Position numbers and translations under genes: made by a program. From NCBI RefSeq assembly GCF_900091585.1, contig NZ_FMHT01000003.1:5351001-5415000 (forward strand): a DNA stretch of 64,000 nt, in the 5' to 3' direction. The stretch is from Micromonospora nigra (GTDB lineage: Bacteria > Actinomycetota > Actinomycetes > Mycobacteriales > Micromonosporaceae). The first letter of the stretch is position 1. The number at the start of each line of letters is the position of its first letter. Below are positions 22,334 to 32,133 of the stretch, piece after piece. Under the pieces are notes generated by a model. It worked only from the letters and a program-made list of their open reading frames with translations, was not told the DNA's origin and searched no databases.

Positions 22334-23020
22334 ATGTTCACCGGCATCGTCGAGGAACTGGGTGAGGTCGTCGGGGTGACCCCGACGGCGCAGGACTCGG
22401 CTCTGGTCGCGGTCCGTGGCCCGCTGGTCACCTCGGACGCCCGGCACGGCGACTCGATCGCGGTCAACGGCGTCTGCCTGACCGTCGTCGACGTCGACGC
22501 CGGGGTGTTCACCGCCGACGTGATGGGCGAGACGTTGCGCCGCTCGGCGCTCGGCGGGCTGCGCCCCGGCGACCGGGTCAACCTGGAGCGTGCCGCCGCG
22601 CTGGGCAGCCGCCTCGGCGGCCATTTGGTGCAGGGGCACGTCGACGGGGTCGGCGAGGTGCTGTCCCGCGAGCCGGCCGCGCGGTGGGAGACGGTCCGCT
22701 TCCGGATGCCCGCCGCCCTGTCCCGGTACGTCGTGGAGAAGGGCTCGATCACCGTCGACGGGGCCTCGCTCACCGTGGCCGAGGTCGGCCCGGACTGGTT
22801 CGCCGTCGGGCTGATCCCCACCACCCTGTCGCTGACGACCCTCGGTGCCCGCCGCGTCGGCGACCCGGTGAACCTGGAGGTGGACGTGCTGGCCAAGTAC
22901 GTCGAGCGGCTGCTCGGCGCCCGGTCCGCCGATGCCGCCGGTCCGCCCGTCGACCTGCCGGGCGTCACCGCCGGGACACCGGCGGTCGCCGGACTCGACG
23001 GTGCGGGCGGGGCGGCCTGA
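22334..23020 (+). CDS. ribE: Riboflavin synthase alpha chain
   Basis: Dismutates two 6,7-dimethyl-8-ribityllumazine molecules to riboflavin. The start MFTGIVEELGEV is diagnostic, and the two homologous barrels show VNGVCLTV in the first and GHLVQGHVDGVG opening the second. 228 aa; the last 30 residues after VERLLGAR form a non-conserved Pro/Ala/Gly tail. Its stop overlaps the ribM ATG (ATGA). Confidence 0.95.
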   Translation: MFTGIVEELGEVVGVTPTAQDSALVAVRGPLVTSDARHGDSIAVNGVCLTVVDVDAGVFTADVMGETLRRSALGGLRPGDRVNLERAAALGSRLGGHLVQGHVDGVGEVLSREPAARWETVRFRMPAALSRYVVEKGSITVDGASLTVAEVGPDWFAVGLIPTTLSLTTLGARRVGDPVNLEVDVLAKYVERLLGARSADAAGPPVDLPGVTAGTPAVAGLDGAGGAA

Positions 23021-23718
23021 TGGGCCCCCTCGGTTGGCTGCTGACCGCGCAGGTCGAGGTCGCCGGCTCGCCGGTGCTGGTCCGGGAGGTCGTCGGCAAC
23101 GTCTTCGGGTTGGGGTCCGCGCTGCTCGGCCTGCGCCGCGTGGTGTGGGCCTGGCCGGTCGGCATGGTCGGCAACGCGCTGCTGTTCACCGTCTTCCTCG
23201 GCGGCGCGTTCGCCACCCCGCAGGCACACGACCTGTACGGGCAGGCGGGCCGGCAGTTGTTCTTCTTCGCCGTCAGTCTCTACGGCTGGTGGCGGTGGTC
23301 GCGTACCCGTCGCCTCGGCGCGGCACCCGACGGGGCGGCGGTGGCGCCGCGCTGGGCCACCGGCCGGGAACGACTGGGTCTGCTGGTCGCCGCCGTCGCC
23401 GGCACCGCCGTGGCGTACCCGGTGCTGGCCGCGCTGGGCTCCTGGGGTCCGCTGCCGGACGCCTGGATCCTCACCGGCAGCCTGCTGGCCACCTACGGCA
23501 TGGCGCGCGGCCTCGTGGACTTCTGGCTGATCTGGATCGCCGTCGACGCGGTGGGGGTGCCGCTGCTGCTGCGCGGCGGGTTCTATCCCTCGGCGGTGAT
23601 GTACCTCGTCTACGGCGCGTTCTGCGCCTGGGGCCTCGCCAGTTGGTGGCGTACCTCGCGGCTCGTGGCGACGACCCGCGCCCCGATCCCGTCGACCTAC
23701 TCGGAGGCCGTCGCATGA
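23020..23718 (+). CDS. ribM: PnuC-family transporter, probable riboflavin importer RibM
   Basis: A 232-aa polytopic membrane protein of the PnuC/SWEET-like family: [15 protein letters not shown] and [16 protein letters not shown] are family signatures, with about seven hydrophobic segments. PnuC proteins import nicotinamide riboside, but the position between ribE and ribBA matches RibM (PnuX) of Streptomyces and Corynebacterium, which carries riboflavin. Assignment therefore rests on context. It overlaps ribE by 4 bases and its own stop overlaps a bridging mini-ORF (ATGA). Confidence 0.85.
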   Translation: MGPLGWLLTAQVEVAGSPVLVREVVGNVFGLGSALLGLRRVVWAWPVGMVGNALLFTVFLGGAFATPQAHDLYGQAGRQLFFFAVSLYGWWRWSRTRRLGAAPDGAAVAPRWATGRERLGLLVAAVAGTAVAYPVLAALGSWGPLPDAWILTGSLLATYGMARGLVDFWLIWIAVDAVGVPLLLRGGFYPSAVMYLVYGAFCAWGLASWWRTSRLVATTRAPIPSTYSEAVA

Positions 23719-23786
23719 GCGAGCGGAGCATCAGGTCAGGACGTGCGGCCCACGGTGGCGCACAGCGGAACGGAGTACCGGCATGA
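23715..23786 (+). other. Bridging mini-ORF between ribM and ribBA
   Basis: ATG at 23715 overlaps the ribM stop (ATGA). The 23-codon frame, starting MSERSIRSG, ends in TGA at 23784-23786, which overlaps the ribBA ATG at 23783 (again ATGA). Ribosomes could pass from ribM to ribBA by two successive stop/start re-initiations. The insert opens with TGAGCG and contains GCACAGCGGA, resembling the 59-bp units between argJ and argB. Probably not a functional protein. Confidence 0.55.
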
Positions 23787-25048
23787 CAGCGTTCGCCAGC
23801 ATCGACCAGGCGGTGGCGGACATCGCCGCCGGCCGGCCCGTCGTCGTGGTCGACGACGAGGACCGGGAGAACGAGGGCGACCTGATCTTCGCCGCCGAAC
23901 TGGCGACGCCGGAGCTGGTCGCCTTCACGGTGCGCCACACGTCCGGCTTCATCTGCGTGCCGCTCACCGAGAGCGAGTGCGACCGGCTCGACCTGCCGCC
24001 CATGCACCACACCAACCAGGACCGGCGGGGCACGGCGTACACGGTGACCGTGGACGCGCGGGAGGGGGTGAGCACCGGCATCTCCGCCGCGGACCGGGCG
24101 CACACCATCCGGCTGCTCGCCGACCCCGCCACCGGCCCGGTCGACCTGGCCCGGCCGGGGCACGTGGTGCCGCTGCGCGCCCGCGAGGGCGGGGTGCTGC
24201 GCCGTCCCGGGCACACGGAGGCCGCCGTCGACCTGACCCGGCTGGCGGGACTGCGCCCGGCCGGGGTGCTCTGCGAGCTGGTCAACGACGACGGCACCAT
24301 GATGCGGCTGCCGGATCTGGAGAAGTTCTGCGCCGAGCATTCCCTGACCCTGGTCACCATCGCCGACCTGGTCGCCTACCGGCGGCGTACGGAGAAGCAG
24401 GTCGAACTGGTCGCCGACGCCCGCATGCCCACCGAGCACGGCGTGTTCCGGGCGCTGGGCTACCGCGCCGCGCACGACCCGGCCGAGCACGTCGCGCTGG
24501 TCATGGGTGACCTCGGCGACGGGCGGGACGTGCTGGTCCGGGTGCACTCGGAGTGCCTCACCGGAGACGTGTTCAGCTCGGTGCGCTGCGACTGCGGCCC
24601 CCAGCTGAACGCGGCCCTGGGCCGGGTGGCCGCCGAGGGCCGGGGCGTGGTGCTGTACGTGCGCGGCCACGAGGGGCGCGGGATCGGCCTGCTGCACAAG
24701 TTGCAGGCCTACCAGCTCCAGGACCAGGGCCGCGACACCGTCGACGCCAACCTCGACCTCGGCCTGCCCGCCGACGCCCGCGACTACGGCACCGGCGCGC
24801 AGATTCTCTACGACCTCGGGGTGCGTTCGATGCGCCTGCTGACCAACAACCCGGCGAAGCGGGCCGGGCTGGAGGGCTACGGCCTGACCGTCACCGGGCG
24901 GGAGGGCCTGCCGGTGCGACCGCACCCGGAGAACGTGCGCTACCTGCGCACCAAGCGGGACCGGATGGGTCACCTGATCGAGCAGTTGGACGAGGTGACC
25001 GAGGCTCCCATGGGCCGCCCGGTCGCCGGCGACGAGATCGGAGCGTAG
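23783..25048 (+). CDS. ribBA: Bifunctional DHBP synthase / GTP cyclohydrolase II
   Basis: The N-terminal half (RibB) makes 3,4-dihydroxy-2-butanone 4-phosphate from ribulose 5-phosphate: [16 protein letters not shown] and HTSGFICVP are present. The C-terminal half (RibA, from about residue 205) opens the GTP imidazole ring: zinc cysteines in [20 protein letters not shown], then GHEGRGIGL. 421 aa, full-length fusion. ATG at 23783. ribH follows after 2 nt. Confidence 0.96.
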   Translation: MTAFASIDQAVADIAAGRPVVVVDDEDRENEGDLIFAAELATPELVAFTVRHTSGFICVPLTESECDRLDLPPMHHTNQDRRGTAYTVTVDAREGVSTGISAADRAHTIRLLADPATGPVDLARPGHVVPLRAREGGVLRRPGHTEAAVDLTRLAGLRPAGVLCELVNDDGTMMRLPDLEKFCAEHSLTLVTIADLVAYRRRTEKQVELVADARMPTEHGVFRALGYRAAHDPAEHVALVMGDLGDGRDVLVRVHSECLTGDVFSSVRCDCGPQLNAALGRVAAEGRGVVLYVRGHEGRGIGLLHKLQAYQLQDQGRDTVDANLDLGLPADARDYGTGAQILYDLGVRSMRLLTNNPAKRAGLEGYGLTVTGREGLPVRPHPENVRYLRTKRDRMGHLIEQLDEVTEAPMGRPVAGDEIGA

Positions 25049-25050
25049 CG

Positions 25051-25551
25051 ATGGCGGGTTTCGGCGAACCGGGGGTGAGCACGGTCGACGCCACCGGGAT
25101 GACGGTGGGCGTGGTCGCTGCGCGGTGGCACGGTGAGCTGACCGACCACATGCTGGGCCGTGCCGTCGCCGCCGCGCAGGCGTGCGGTGCCGCCACCGTG
25201 GTGGCGCGGGTGGCCGGCTCGGTGGAGCTGCCGGTGGTGGCGCAGGCCCTCGCCCGCCGCTGCGACGTGGTGGTGGCTCTCGGCGTGGTGGTGCGCGGGG
25301 CGACGGCCCACTTCGACTACGTGTGCCGGTCGGTCACCGACGGCCTGACCCGGGTGGCGCTGGACGAGGGCCGGCCGGTGGCGCACGGGGTCCTCACCGT
25401 CGACACGATCGAGCAGGCCAGGGATCGGGCCGGGCTGCCCGGCTCGGCGGAGGACAAGGGCTGGGCGGCGACGGTGGCCGCGCTCGACGCCGCCGTGGCG
25501 ATCCGCACGGTGTCCGCCGGCCCCGCCCAGCGCCTCGGCTTCGGCGGCTGA
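25051..25551 (+). CDS. ribH: 6,7-dimethyl-8-ribityllumazine synthase
   Basis: Condenses the RibBA and RibD products into lumazine, the RibE substrate. The 166-aa protein has VGVVAARWHGELT, VPGS-like VAGSVELPVVAQAL, VVVRGATAHFDYV and a late DKGWAATVAALDA. ATG start 2 nt after ribBA. Last gene of the rib operon; it runs into a convergent gene after 10 bases. Confidence 0.95.
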   Translation: MAGFGEPGVSTVDATGMTVGVVAARWHGELTDHMLGRAVAAAQACGAATVVARVAGSVELPVVAQALARRCDVVVALGVVVRGATAHFDYVCRSVTDGLTRVALDEGRPVAHGVLTVDTIEQARDRAGLPGSAEDKGWAATVAALDAAVAIRTVSAGPAQRLGFGG

Positions 25552-25561
25552 CCGGGCCGCC

Positions 25562-26407
25562 TCACCGCAGCTCGGGCACCCGTGCCGCTTCGACCAGCCA
25601 GGTCTGCTCCAGTTGCTTGAGCGTGCCGTCCGCGGCGAGCTGGCCGACGGCGGCGCTGACGCAGCCGGTCAGCGGGGAGTCCCGGTCGAGCAGCAGCCCG
25701 AACGCCTGCGGGGCACCCACCTGGGGCAGCTGCCCGACGACGACCGTGTCGGGGAGGGCGAAGGCGGTGGGCAGGTCGACGACCAGCCCGTCGATCTGGC
25801 CGCCGCGCAGGGCCTGCACGGCGGCCTCGTCGCTGTCGAACAGGCGGGGCCGGGTGGTGGGCTCCACCAGGTCGGTGATCGCCTGTTCGCCGGTGCTGCC
25901 GGCGCGGGCGCCCAGGCGGGCGTCCCGCAGGTCGGCCAGGGACCGTTTCCCGACGATCGGGGAGGACTTCACGGCGACGACGGTCTGTCGTACCAGGTAG
26001 TAGGGCGCGGAGAAGTCGGCGGACCGCTTGCGCTCCTCGCTGATGGCCACCTGGTCGACACCGACGTCGAAGGTCTTCGGCCCCGGCGCGAGGGCGGCGT
26101 CGGCCGGCACCCGGGTCCAGGTGACCTCGTCGCGGGCGTACCCGAGCCGGGCGGCCACCGCGTAGGCCACGGCGGCCTCGAAACCCTCACCGGTGGTGGG
26201 CCTGTCGTCGACGAACCACGGCCGCTGCGCCGGCTCGCCGGTGGCGACGGTGAGCGTGCCGGGGGTCCGGGTGGGCAGGCTGTCCTTGGTGCACGACGCG
26301 GTGGCCTCGGGGGCGGTGGTCGCCACCTCCGGCGGTGTGCAGGCGGTGGCCGCGAGCAGGGCGGCGCCGGCGACGATGAGCGCGACGGTACGGGATGTGC
26401 TGGCCAT
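25562..26407 (-). CDS. Orphan extracellular solute-binding lipoprotein (family 3)
   Basis: 281 aa. Signal peptide [19 protein letters not shown] with a lipobox-like ATAC, then a type 3 periplasmic-binding fold like those of polar amino acid ABC transporters: [55 protein letters not shown] and [13 protein letters not shown] at the end. ATG at 26407 begins the signal sequence; longer in-frame sequence upstream is not signal-like. No permease or ATPase gene is nearby, so it either serves a distant transporter or acts as a sensor. Convergent with ribH and divergent from hisE. Confidence 0.82.
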   Translation of the reverse strand: MASTSRTVALIVAGAALLAATACTPPEVATTAPEATASCTKDSLPTRTPGTLTVATGEPAQRPWFVDDRPTTGEGFEAAVAYAVAARLGYARDEVTWTRVPADAALAPGPKTFDVGVDQVAISEERKRSADFSAPYYLVRQTVVAVKSSPIVGKRSLADLRDARLGARAGSTGEQAITDLVEPTTRPRLFDSDEAAVQALRGGQIDGLVVDLPTAFALPDTVVVGQLPQVGAPQAFGLLLDRDSPLTGCVSAAVGQLAADGTLKQLEQTWLVEAARVPELR

Positions 26408-26555
26408 GGCGGACAGCGTAGAGGCACCCTTCGATGCCGTCGACGATCTTCCCAGTATGTCGACGGTAGCCGTCCATCGACGCGACCCATCGACGCCGGT
26501 CGCCGTGGCCGCTGACCGGGTGCGGACCCGGTGTGAGCGGCCCACGGTCGGCTGG

Positions 26556-26561
26556 GAGAAT
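26556..26561 (+). promoter_or_regulatory. -10 box of a probable leaderless hisE transcript
   Basis: GAGAAT lies exactly 6 nt before the hisE GTG at 26568, the same geometry as at rpe. No Shine-Dalgarno is present. Confidence 0.45.
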
Positions 26562-26567
26562 CGCGGG

Positions 26568-26831
26568 GTGAAGACGTTCGAGGAGTTGTTCGCCGAGCTG
26601 CAGGCCAAGGCCGCCGCCGGCACCCCCGGCTCGGGCACGGTCGCCGCGCTGGACAGGGGGGTGCACTTCATCGGCAAGAAGGTCGTCGAGGAGGCCGCCG
26701 AATCGTGGATGGCCGCCGAGCACGAGGGGCCGGAACGCACCGCCGAGGAGATCTCCCAACTGCTCTACCAGGTCCAGGTGCTGATGCTCGCCAGCGGCCT
26801 CGACCTCAAGGACGTCTACCGACATCTGTGA
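26568..26831 (+). CDS. hisE: Phosphoribosyl-ATP pyrophosphohydrolase
   Basis: Second step of histidine synthesis, cleaving PR-ATP to PR-AMP. The 87-aa all-helical MazG-like fold shows [12 protein letters not shown] and the metal-binding [20 protein letters not shown] at 26568 gives the standard N-terminus; sequence in frame upstream is non-coding. hisG follows 45 nt later. Confidence 0.94.
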   Translation: MKTFEELFAELQAKAAAGTPGSGTVAALDRGVHFIGKKVVEEAAESWMAAEHEGPERTAEEISQLLYQVQVLMLASGLDLKDVYRHL

Positions 26832-26876
26832 GTGCGCCCCTCGCTGATCCGACCTGATCGAAGGAGCACTCCCACC

Positions 26877-27722
26877 ATGCTGCGTGTCGCCGTACCCAAC
26901 AAGGGCGCCCTGGCCGAGAAGGCCGCCCAGATGCTGCGCGAGGCGGGCTACCGCCAGCGCACCGACCCGAAGGACCTCGTCTGCCGCGACGAGGGCAACG
27001 ACATCGAGTTCTTCTACCTGCGCCCGAAGGACATCGCCACCTACGTCGGCTCGGGTGACCTGGACGTCGGGATCACCGGCCGGGACCTGCTGATCGACTC
27101 CGGTGCTCCGGCCGAGGAGGTGGTGGACCTCGACTTCGGCCGGGCCACCTTCCGGTTCGCCGCCCGCCCCGAGGACGTCGACGACGTGCGGGAGCTGGGC
27201 GGCCACCGGATCGCCACCGCGTACCCGGGGCTGGTCGAACGGCACCTGGCCGAGCTCGGCGTCAAGGCCGACGTGATCCGCCTCGACGGCGCGGTGGAGA
27301 ACGCGATCCGGCTCGGCGTCGCCGACGTGGTCGCCGACGTCGTCGAGACCGGCACCACGCTGCGCCAGGCCGGTCTCGTGGTCTTCGGCGAGCCGCTGCT
27401 GCGGTCCTCCGCCGTGCTGGTGCGCCGCACCGAGGCCCCCGTGCACCCGCAGTCCGCACAGTTGCTGCGCCGGCTGCACGGCGTGCTCGTGGCCCGCCGC
27501 TACGTGATGCTCGCCTACGACGTGCCCGCGGGCCTGCTCGACCGGGCGAGTTCGCTGACGCCGGGAATCGAGTCGCCCACCGTCTCCCCGCTGCACCGTG
27601 AGGGCTGGGTGGCCGTGCAGGCGATGGTACGCAGCGACGACGTCCACCGGATCATGGACGAGCTGTACGACCTGGGTGCCCGCGCCATCCTGGTGACCAA
27701 CATCCACGCCTGCCGGCTGTGA
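26877..27722 (+). CDS. hisG: ATP phosphoribosyltransferase (long form)
   Basis: Committed, feedback-inhibited step of histidine synthesis. The 281-aa length indicates HisG-L, with its own C-terminal regulatory domain and no HisZ partner. Motifs: LRVAVPNKGALAEKA, GSGDLDVGITGRDLL, DVVADVVETGTTLRQAG (PRPP loop), and the C-terminal allosteric SPLHREGWVAVQAMV. ATG at 26877 with AAGGAG at 26861-26866. Confidence 0.95.
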   Translation: MLRVAVPNKGALAEKAAQMLREAGYRQRTDPKDLVCRDEGNDIEFFYLRPKDIATYVGSGDLDVGITGRDLLIDSGAPAEEVVDLDFGRATFRFAARPEDVDDVRELGGHRIATAYPGLVERHLAELGVKADVIRLDGAVENAIRLGVADVVADVVETGTTLRQAGLVVFGEPLLRSSAVLVRRTEAPVHPQSAQLLRRLHGVLVARRYVMLAYDVPAGLLDRASSLTPGIESPTVSPLHREGWVAVQAMVRSDDVHRIMDELYDLGARAILVTNIHACRL

Positions 27723-27835
27723 CGCCGGTGCCCGGCCGGGTCGGGGTGGCGGCTGTCGCGTTGCCGGCCGTGACACCGGTGCCCGGTGCCGCGGGGTGGC
27801 GACGGACGACCCCCGGCGGGTGGCAGACTGGTGGG

Positions 27836-28300
27836 GTGAGCGCTGTCGAGCCGGTCCGTGTCAAGCCCCGCCGTGTCCGGCTGGTCTGCTGGGTGTCGGC
27901 CGCCGCCCTGCTGGTGCTGTTCGGTGCGATGGCCGTCTCGCTGAGCGGGTCCACCGGCAACGGCTACGGCACCTTCCAGCGCGGTGACGGCGTCGCCCTG
28001 GCCGGGCTCGGTGTGCTGTTCTCCCTCGGGGTGCTGGCCTTCACCCGACCGAGGGTGGAGGCCGACGGGCGCGGGGTGCGGGTGCGGAACCTGATCGGCT
28101 GGTCCGAGGTGCCGTGGGAGGTCGTCCGGGGCGTGCGCTTCGACCGGGGTGCGCCGTGGGCCTCGCTGGAGCTGCACGACGACGAGCTGCTGCCGGTGTT
28201 GGCGCTGCAGGCCGTCGACAAGGACCACGCCGTGGACGGCGTGCGCGCTCTGCGCCGGCTGCACCGGGCCCACGCGTCGGTCGTCGCCGGAGGTGCGTGA
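27836..28300 (+). CDS. Small membrane protein with PH-like domain
   Basis: 154 aa: two predicted transmembrane helices (about residues 16-38 and 54-72), then a PH-like domain with ADGRGVRVRNLIGWSEVPWEVV, typical of short actinobacterial bPH proteins found next to hisG. GTG at 27836 is preceded by a -10-like CAGACT 6 nt upstream and no Shine-Dalgarno, so the transcript is probably leaderless. Function unknown. Confidence 0.78.
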   Translation: MSAVEPVRVKPRRVRLVCWVSAAALLVLFGAMAVSLSGSTGNGYGTFQRGDGVALAGLGVLFSLGVLAFTRPRVEADGRGVRVRNLIGWSEVPWEVVRGVRFDRGAPWASLELHDDELLPVLALQAVDKDHAVDGVRALRRLHRAHASVVAGGA

Positions 28301-28627
28301 ACTCTTCGTCCGTGCCCCGGCGACGAGGATCCGGCGGGCAGGGTGTAGTGTGGTGGGGTCGACCAGGCTGTCTCCGTGTGCACGGAATCGTGCGCCGAAG
28401 GCCGCCATGAAAGTGGAGCGCCTGCTCCCACCCGTAGTCGCCGCCACGGTGGCCGGGTCCGGTCACCGGTTTCGGATACTCTCCGAGGCCGGATGCGCGA
28501 TCCTGTGATCGTGCCGACCGGTCGAGCGGGCCCTGGCATGTGCCGGGGCCTTCTGCTTTCCGGGGTCGGTTCCCACCCGGGAGCCGCGGGGTCGGCCGTG
28601 CAGGAGTTTTCGACTCGAGGAGGCCCC
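28301..28627 (+). other. Long non-coding leader region of infC
   Basis: 327 bases with no supported gene. It contains a -10-like TAGTGT at 28346-28351, a strong hairpin at 28529-28550 and a strong Shine-Dalgarno (GAGGAGG, 28617-28623) ahead of infC. An open frame runs through it, but the encoded sequence shows no conservation I recognise; it is best read as an untranslated leader of about 270 nt used for control of infC. Confidence 0.6.
28529..28559 (+). terminator. Attenuator-like hairpin in the infC leader
   Basis: GGCCCTGGC (28529-28537), loop ATGT, GCCGGGGCC (28542-28550): a 9-bp stem with one wobble pair, followed by TTCTGCTTT. It sits about 78 nt upstream of infC. It could be an intrinsic terminator/attenuator controlling infC-rpmI-rplT. 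Confidence 0.6.
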
Positions 28628-29296
28628 ATCAGCGTCGAACCACGCGTGAACGAGCAGATCCGGGCACGTGAGGTCCGACTGGTCGGCCCCGAGGGTGAGC
28701 AGGTGGGCATCGTCCCGCTGGAGCGCGCCCTTCAGCTGGCCGCGGACGTCGATCTGGACCTGGTCGAGGTTGCGCCGATGGCGCGCCCGCCGGTGTGCAA
28801 GCTCATGGACTTCGGCAAGTTCAAGTACGAGAGCGCACTGAAGGCGCGCGAAGCGCGGCGTAACCAGCAGCAGACCGTCATCAAGGAGATGAAGCTCCGG
28901 CCGAAGATCGACCCGCACGACTACGAGACCAAGAAGGGTCACGTGGTGCGGTTCCTCAAGGCGGGCGACAAGGTCAAGGTGACGATCATGTTCCGCGGTC
29001 GGGAGCAGAGCCGCCCGGAGCTGGGATACCGGCTCCTGCGCCGGCTCGAGTCCGAGATCACGGAGCTGGGATACGTCGAGGCCGCCCCGAAGCAGGACGG
29101 CCGAAACATGATCATGGTTCTCGCTCCGCACCGGGCCGTGAAGGCATCCGCGGTCGCCGCGACGGCGTCCCGTGGCGCCGCCCGGGACCGGACGGCGGAC
29201 GAGTCCGCCGCTCCGGAAGCTGGCGGGGCCCCGGCGGCCGGCGAGACCGCAGCAGCCGGTGACACCGGCACCGTCGCCGACAACAGCGGCGAGTAA
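28628..29296 (+). CDS. infC: Translation initiation factor IF-3
   Basis: Binds the 30S subunit and checks start-codon/initiator-tRNA pairing. The product matches IF-3 from its first residues ([34 protein letters not shown]) through [21 protein letters not shown], the linker, and the C-terminal domain [23 protein letters not shown]. After about residue 180 there is an Ala/Gly/Glu-rich tail. No ATG or GTG lies at the conserved start; the codon there is ATC at 28628, 4 nt after GAGGAGG. Rare initiators (AUU) mark infC elsewhere and underlie autoregulation. The alternative GTG at 28646 would cut off conserved residues. Confidence 0.92.
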   Translation: MSVEPRVNEQIRAREVRLVGPEGEQVGIVPLERALQLAADVDLDLVEVAPMARPPVCKLMDFGKFKYESALKAREARRNQQQTVIKEMKLRPKIDPHDYETKKGHVVRFLKAGDKVKVTIMFRGREQSRPELGYRLLRRLESEITELGYVEAAPKQDGRNMIMVLAPHRAVKASAVAATASRGAARDRTADESAAPEAGGAPAAGETAAAGDTGTVADNSGE

Positions 29297-29316
29297 CAGG
29301 GGAGAAGACGTTTCAC

Positions 29317-29511
29317 ATGCCCAAGATGAAGAGCCACACGGGGATGGGTAAGCGGGTCAGGGTGACCGGCAAGGGCAAGATCGTTGCCCAGCAGGCCGGC
29401 CTGCGCCACAACCTGGAGAAGAAGTCCTCCACCCGGACCCGTCGGCTGACCGGCACGGTCGAGGTGGCCAAGGCCGATGTCAAGCGCATCAAGAAGCTGC
29501 TCGGCCGCTGA
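29317..29511 (+). CDS. rpmI: 50S ribosomal protein L35
   Basis: 64-aa basic protein beginning [21 protein letters not shown] and ending [10 protein letters not shown], a complete L35. Ribosome binding site AGGGGAGAAG upstream. Middle gene of the infC-rpmI-rplT operon. Confidence 0.97.
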   Translation: MPKMKSHTGMGKRVRVTGKGKIVAQQAGLRHNLEKKSSTRTRRLTGTVEVAKADVKRIKKLLGR

Positions 29512-29543
29512 CGCGCGCCACCTGAGCCCAAGAAGGAGTTGAG

Positions 29544-29936
29544 ATGGCACGCGTCAAGCGGGCTGTGAACGCCCAGAAGAAGCGCCGTACCCTGCTGGAA
29601 ACCGCGAGCGGTTACCGCGGTCAGCGCTCCCGGCTGTACCGCAAGGCCAAGGAGCAGGTGCTGCACTCGATGCAGTACGCCTACCGGGACCGTCGCGACC
29701 GCAAGGGCGACTTCCGGCAGCTGTGGATCCAGCGGATCAACGCGGGTGCCCGCGCCAACGGGATGACCTACAACCGCCTGATCCAGGGCCTGCGCCTGGC
29801 CGGCATCGAGGTCGACCGCAAGATCCTGGCCGACATGGCCGTCAACGACGCCGCCTCGTTCGCGGCGATCGTCGAGCTGGCCCGGGCCGCCGTCGCGGCC
29901 GAGGGCACCGGTGGCGCCGCGGCCCAGGCCGCCTGA
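29544..29936 (+). CDS. rplT: 50S ribosomal protein L20
   Basis: 130 aa. RNA-binding protein needed for early 50S assembly: [51 protein letters not shown] and the C-terminal [28 protein letters not shown] before the ATG. A short Ala/Gly tail follows the conserved part. A terminator follows within 20 nt. Confidence 0.97.
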   Translation: MARVKRAVNAQKKRRTLLETASGYRGQRSRLYRKAKEQVLHSMQYAYRDRRDRKGDFRQLWIQRINAGARANGMTYNRLIQGLRLAGIEVDRKILADMAVNDAASFAAIVELARAAVAAEGTGGAAAQAA

Positions 29937-29955
29937 TCCCCTGCGTATCGACGAC

Positions 29956-29988
29956 GAGGCGTCCTCCGTCCACGACGGGGGACGCCTC
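29956..29988 (+). terminator. Hairpin terminator after rplT
   Basis: GAGGCGTCC, a T/G wobble pair, CCGTC, loop CAC, then GACGG and GGACGCCTC: a 15-bp stem. It ends the infC-rpmI-rplT operon. No U-tract. Confidence 0.8.
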
Positions 29989-30008
29989 GCCGTGTGACGA
30001 GGACACCG

Positions 30009-30806
30009 ATGCCGTTCACACCGCGTACCCCCAGGGTGGTGGCCGCCCGCCGGCTGCACCGCCGCCGCGACCGGGAGGCCACCGGCCGGTTCCTGGCCGA
30101 GGGACCGCAGGCGGTCCGTGAGGCCCTGCACCGCCCCGGCACGGTCACCGAGCTGTTCGGCACACCGGCGGCCCTCGACCGGTACGCCGACCTGGCCGCC
30201 CGCGCGGCCGGCGCCGACCTGCCCGTCTCCGAGGTGACCGACGAGGCCCTGGCCGCCCTCGCCGAGACCGTCGCCCCGCAGGGCCTGGTCGCGGTCTGCC
30301 GGCACCTCGACGTACCCCTGGACGACGCCCTGGAGCGCGGGCCGCGACTGGTGGCCGTGCTCGCCGGGATCCGCGACCCGGGCAACGCCGGAACGGTCCT
30401 GCGCACCGCCGACGCCGCCGGGGCCGGGGCGGTGGTGTTCGCCGGCGACGCCGTCGACCCGTACAACGGCAAGTGCGTGCGGGCCTCCGCCGGCAGCCTG
30501 TTCCACGTCGACGTGGTCCGCGCCGCCGACCCGGTGGCGGTGGTCGACGGGCTGCGCGCCGCCGGCCTCACCGTGCTCGCCACCACCGGCTACGGCGACG
30601 ACGACCTGGACGACCTGACCGACGCGGGTCGGCTCGCCGCGCCGACGGCCTGGCTGTTCGGCTCCGAGGCCCACGGCCTGCCCGGGGAGCTGACCGCCGC
30701 CGCCGACGCCCGGGTACGGGTGCCGCTGCACGGGCAGGCCGAGAGCCTGAACCTGGCTGCGGCCGCGGCCGTCTGCCTGTACGCTTCAGCGAGAGCGCAG
30801 CGGTGA
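30009..30806 (+). CDS. SpoU/TrmH-family RNA 2'-O-methyltransferase
   Basis: 265 aa. N-terminal substrate-binding region with GRFLAEGPQAV, then the SPOUT domain with all three motifs: LAGIRDPGNAGTVLRTADAAGA, WLFGSEAHGLP and VPLHGQAESLNLAAAAAVCLYA, which form the SAM-binding trefoil knot. ATG at 30009 has CGAGGA 5 nt upstream; GTG at 29994 is an in-frame alternative. Whether the target is rRNA or tRNA cannot be decided. It lies between rplT and pheS, as in many actinobacteria. Confidence 0.9.
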   Translation: MPFTPRTPRVVAARRLHRRRDREATGRFLAEGPQAVREALHRPGTVTELFGTPAALDRYADLAARAAGADLPVSEVTDEALAALAETVAPQGLVAVCRHLDVPLDDALERGPRLVAVLAGIRDPGNAGTVLRTADAAGAGAVVFAGDAVDPYNGKCVRASAGSLFHVDVVRAADPVAVVDGLRAAGLTVLATTGYGDDDLDDLTDAGRLAAPTAWLFGSEAHGLPGELTAAADARVRVPLHGQAESLNLAAAAAVCLYASARAQR

Positions 30807-30853
30807 CCCTCCACGAGGTCCCGCCAGCACACGACAGGGGAGAGCAACCGCCC

Positions 30854-32093
<1,240 letters not shown>

Positions 32094-32133
32094 GACGTTG
32101 CGGGTCGAGTCACGAAAGACGGTGGTCTGAGTC

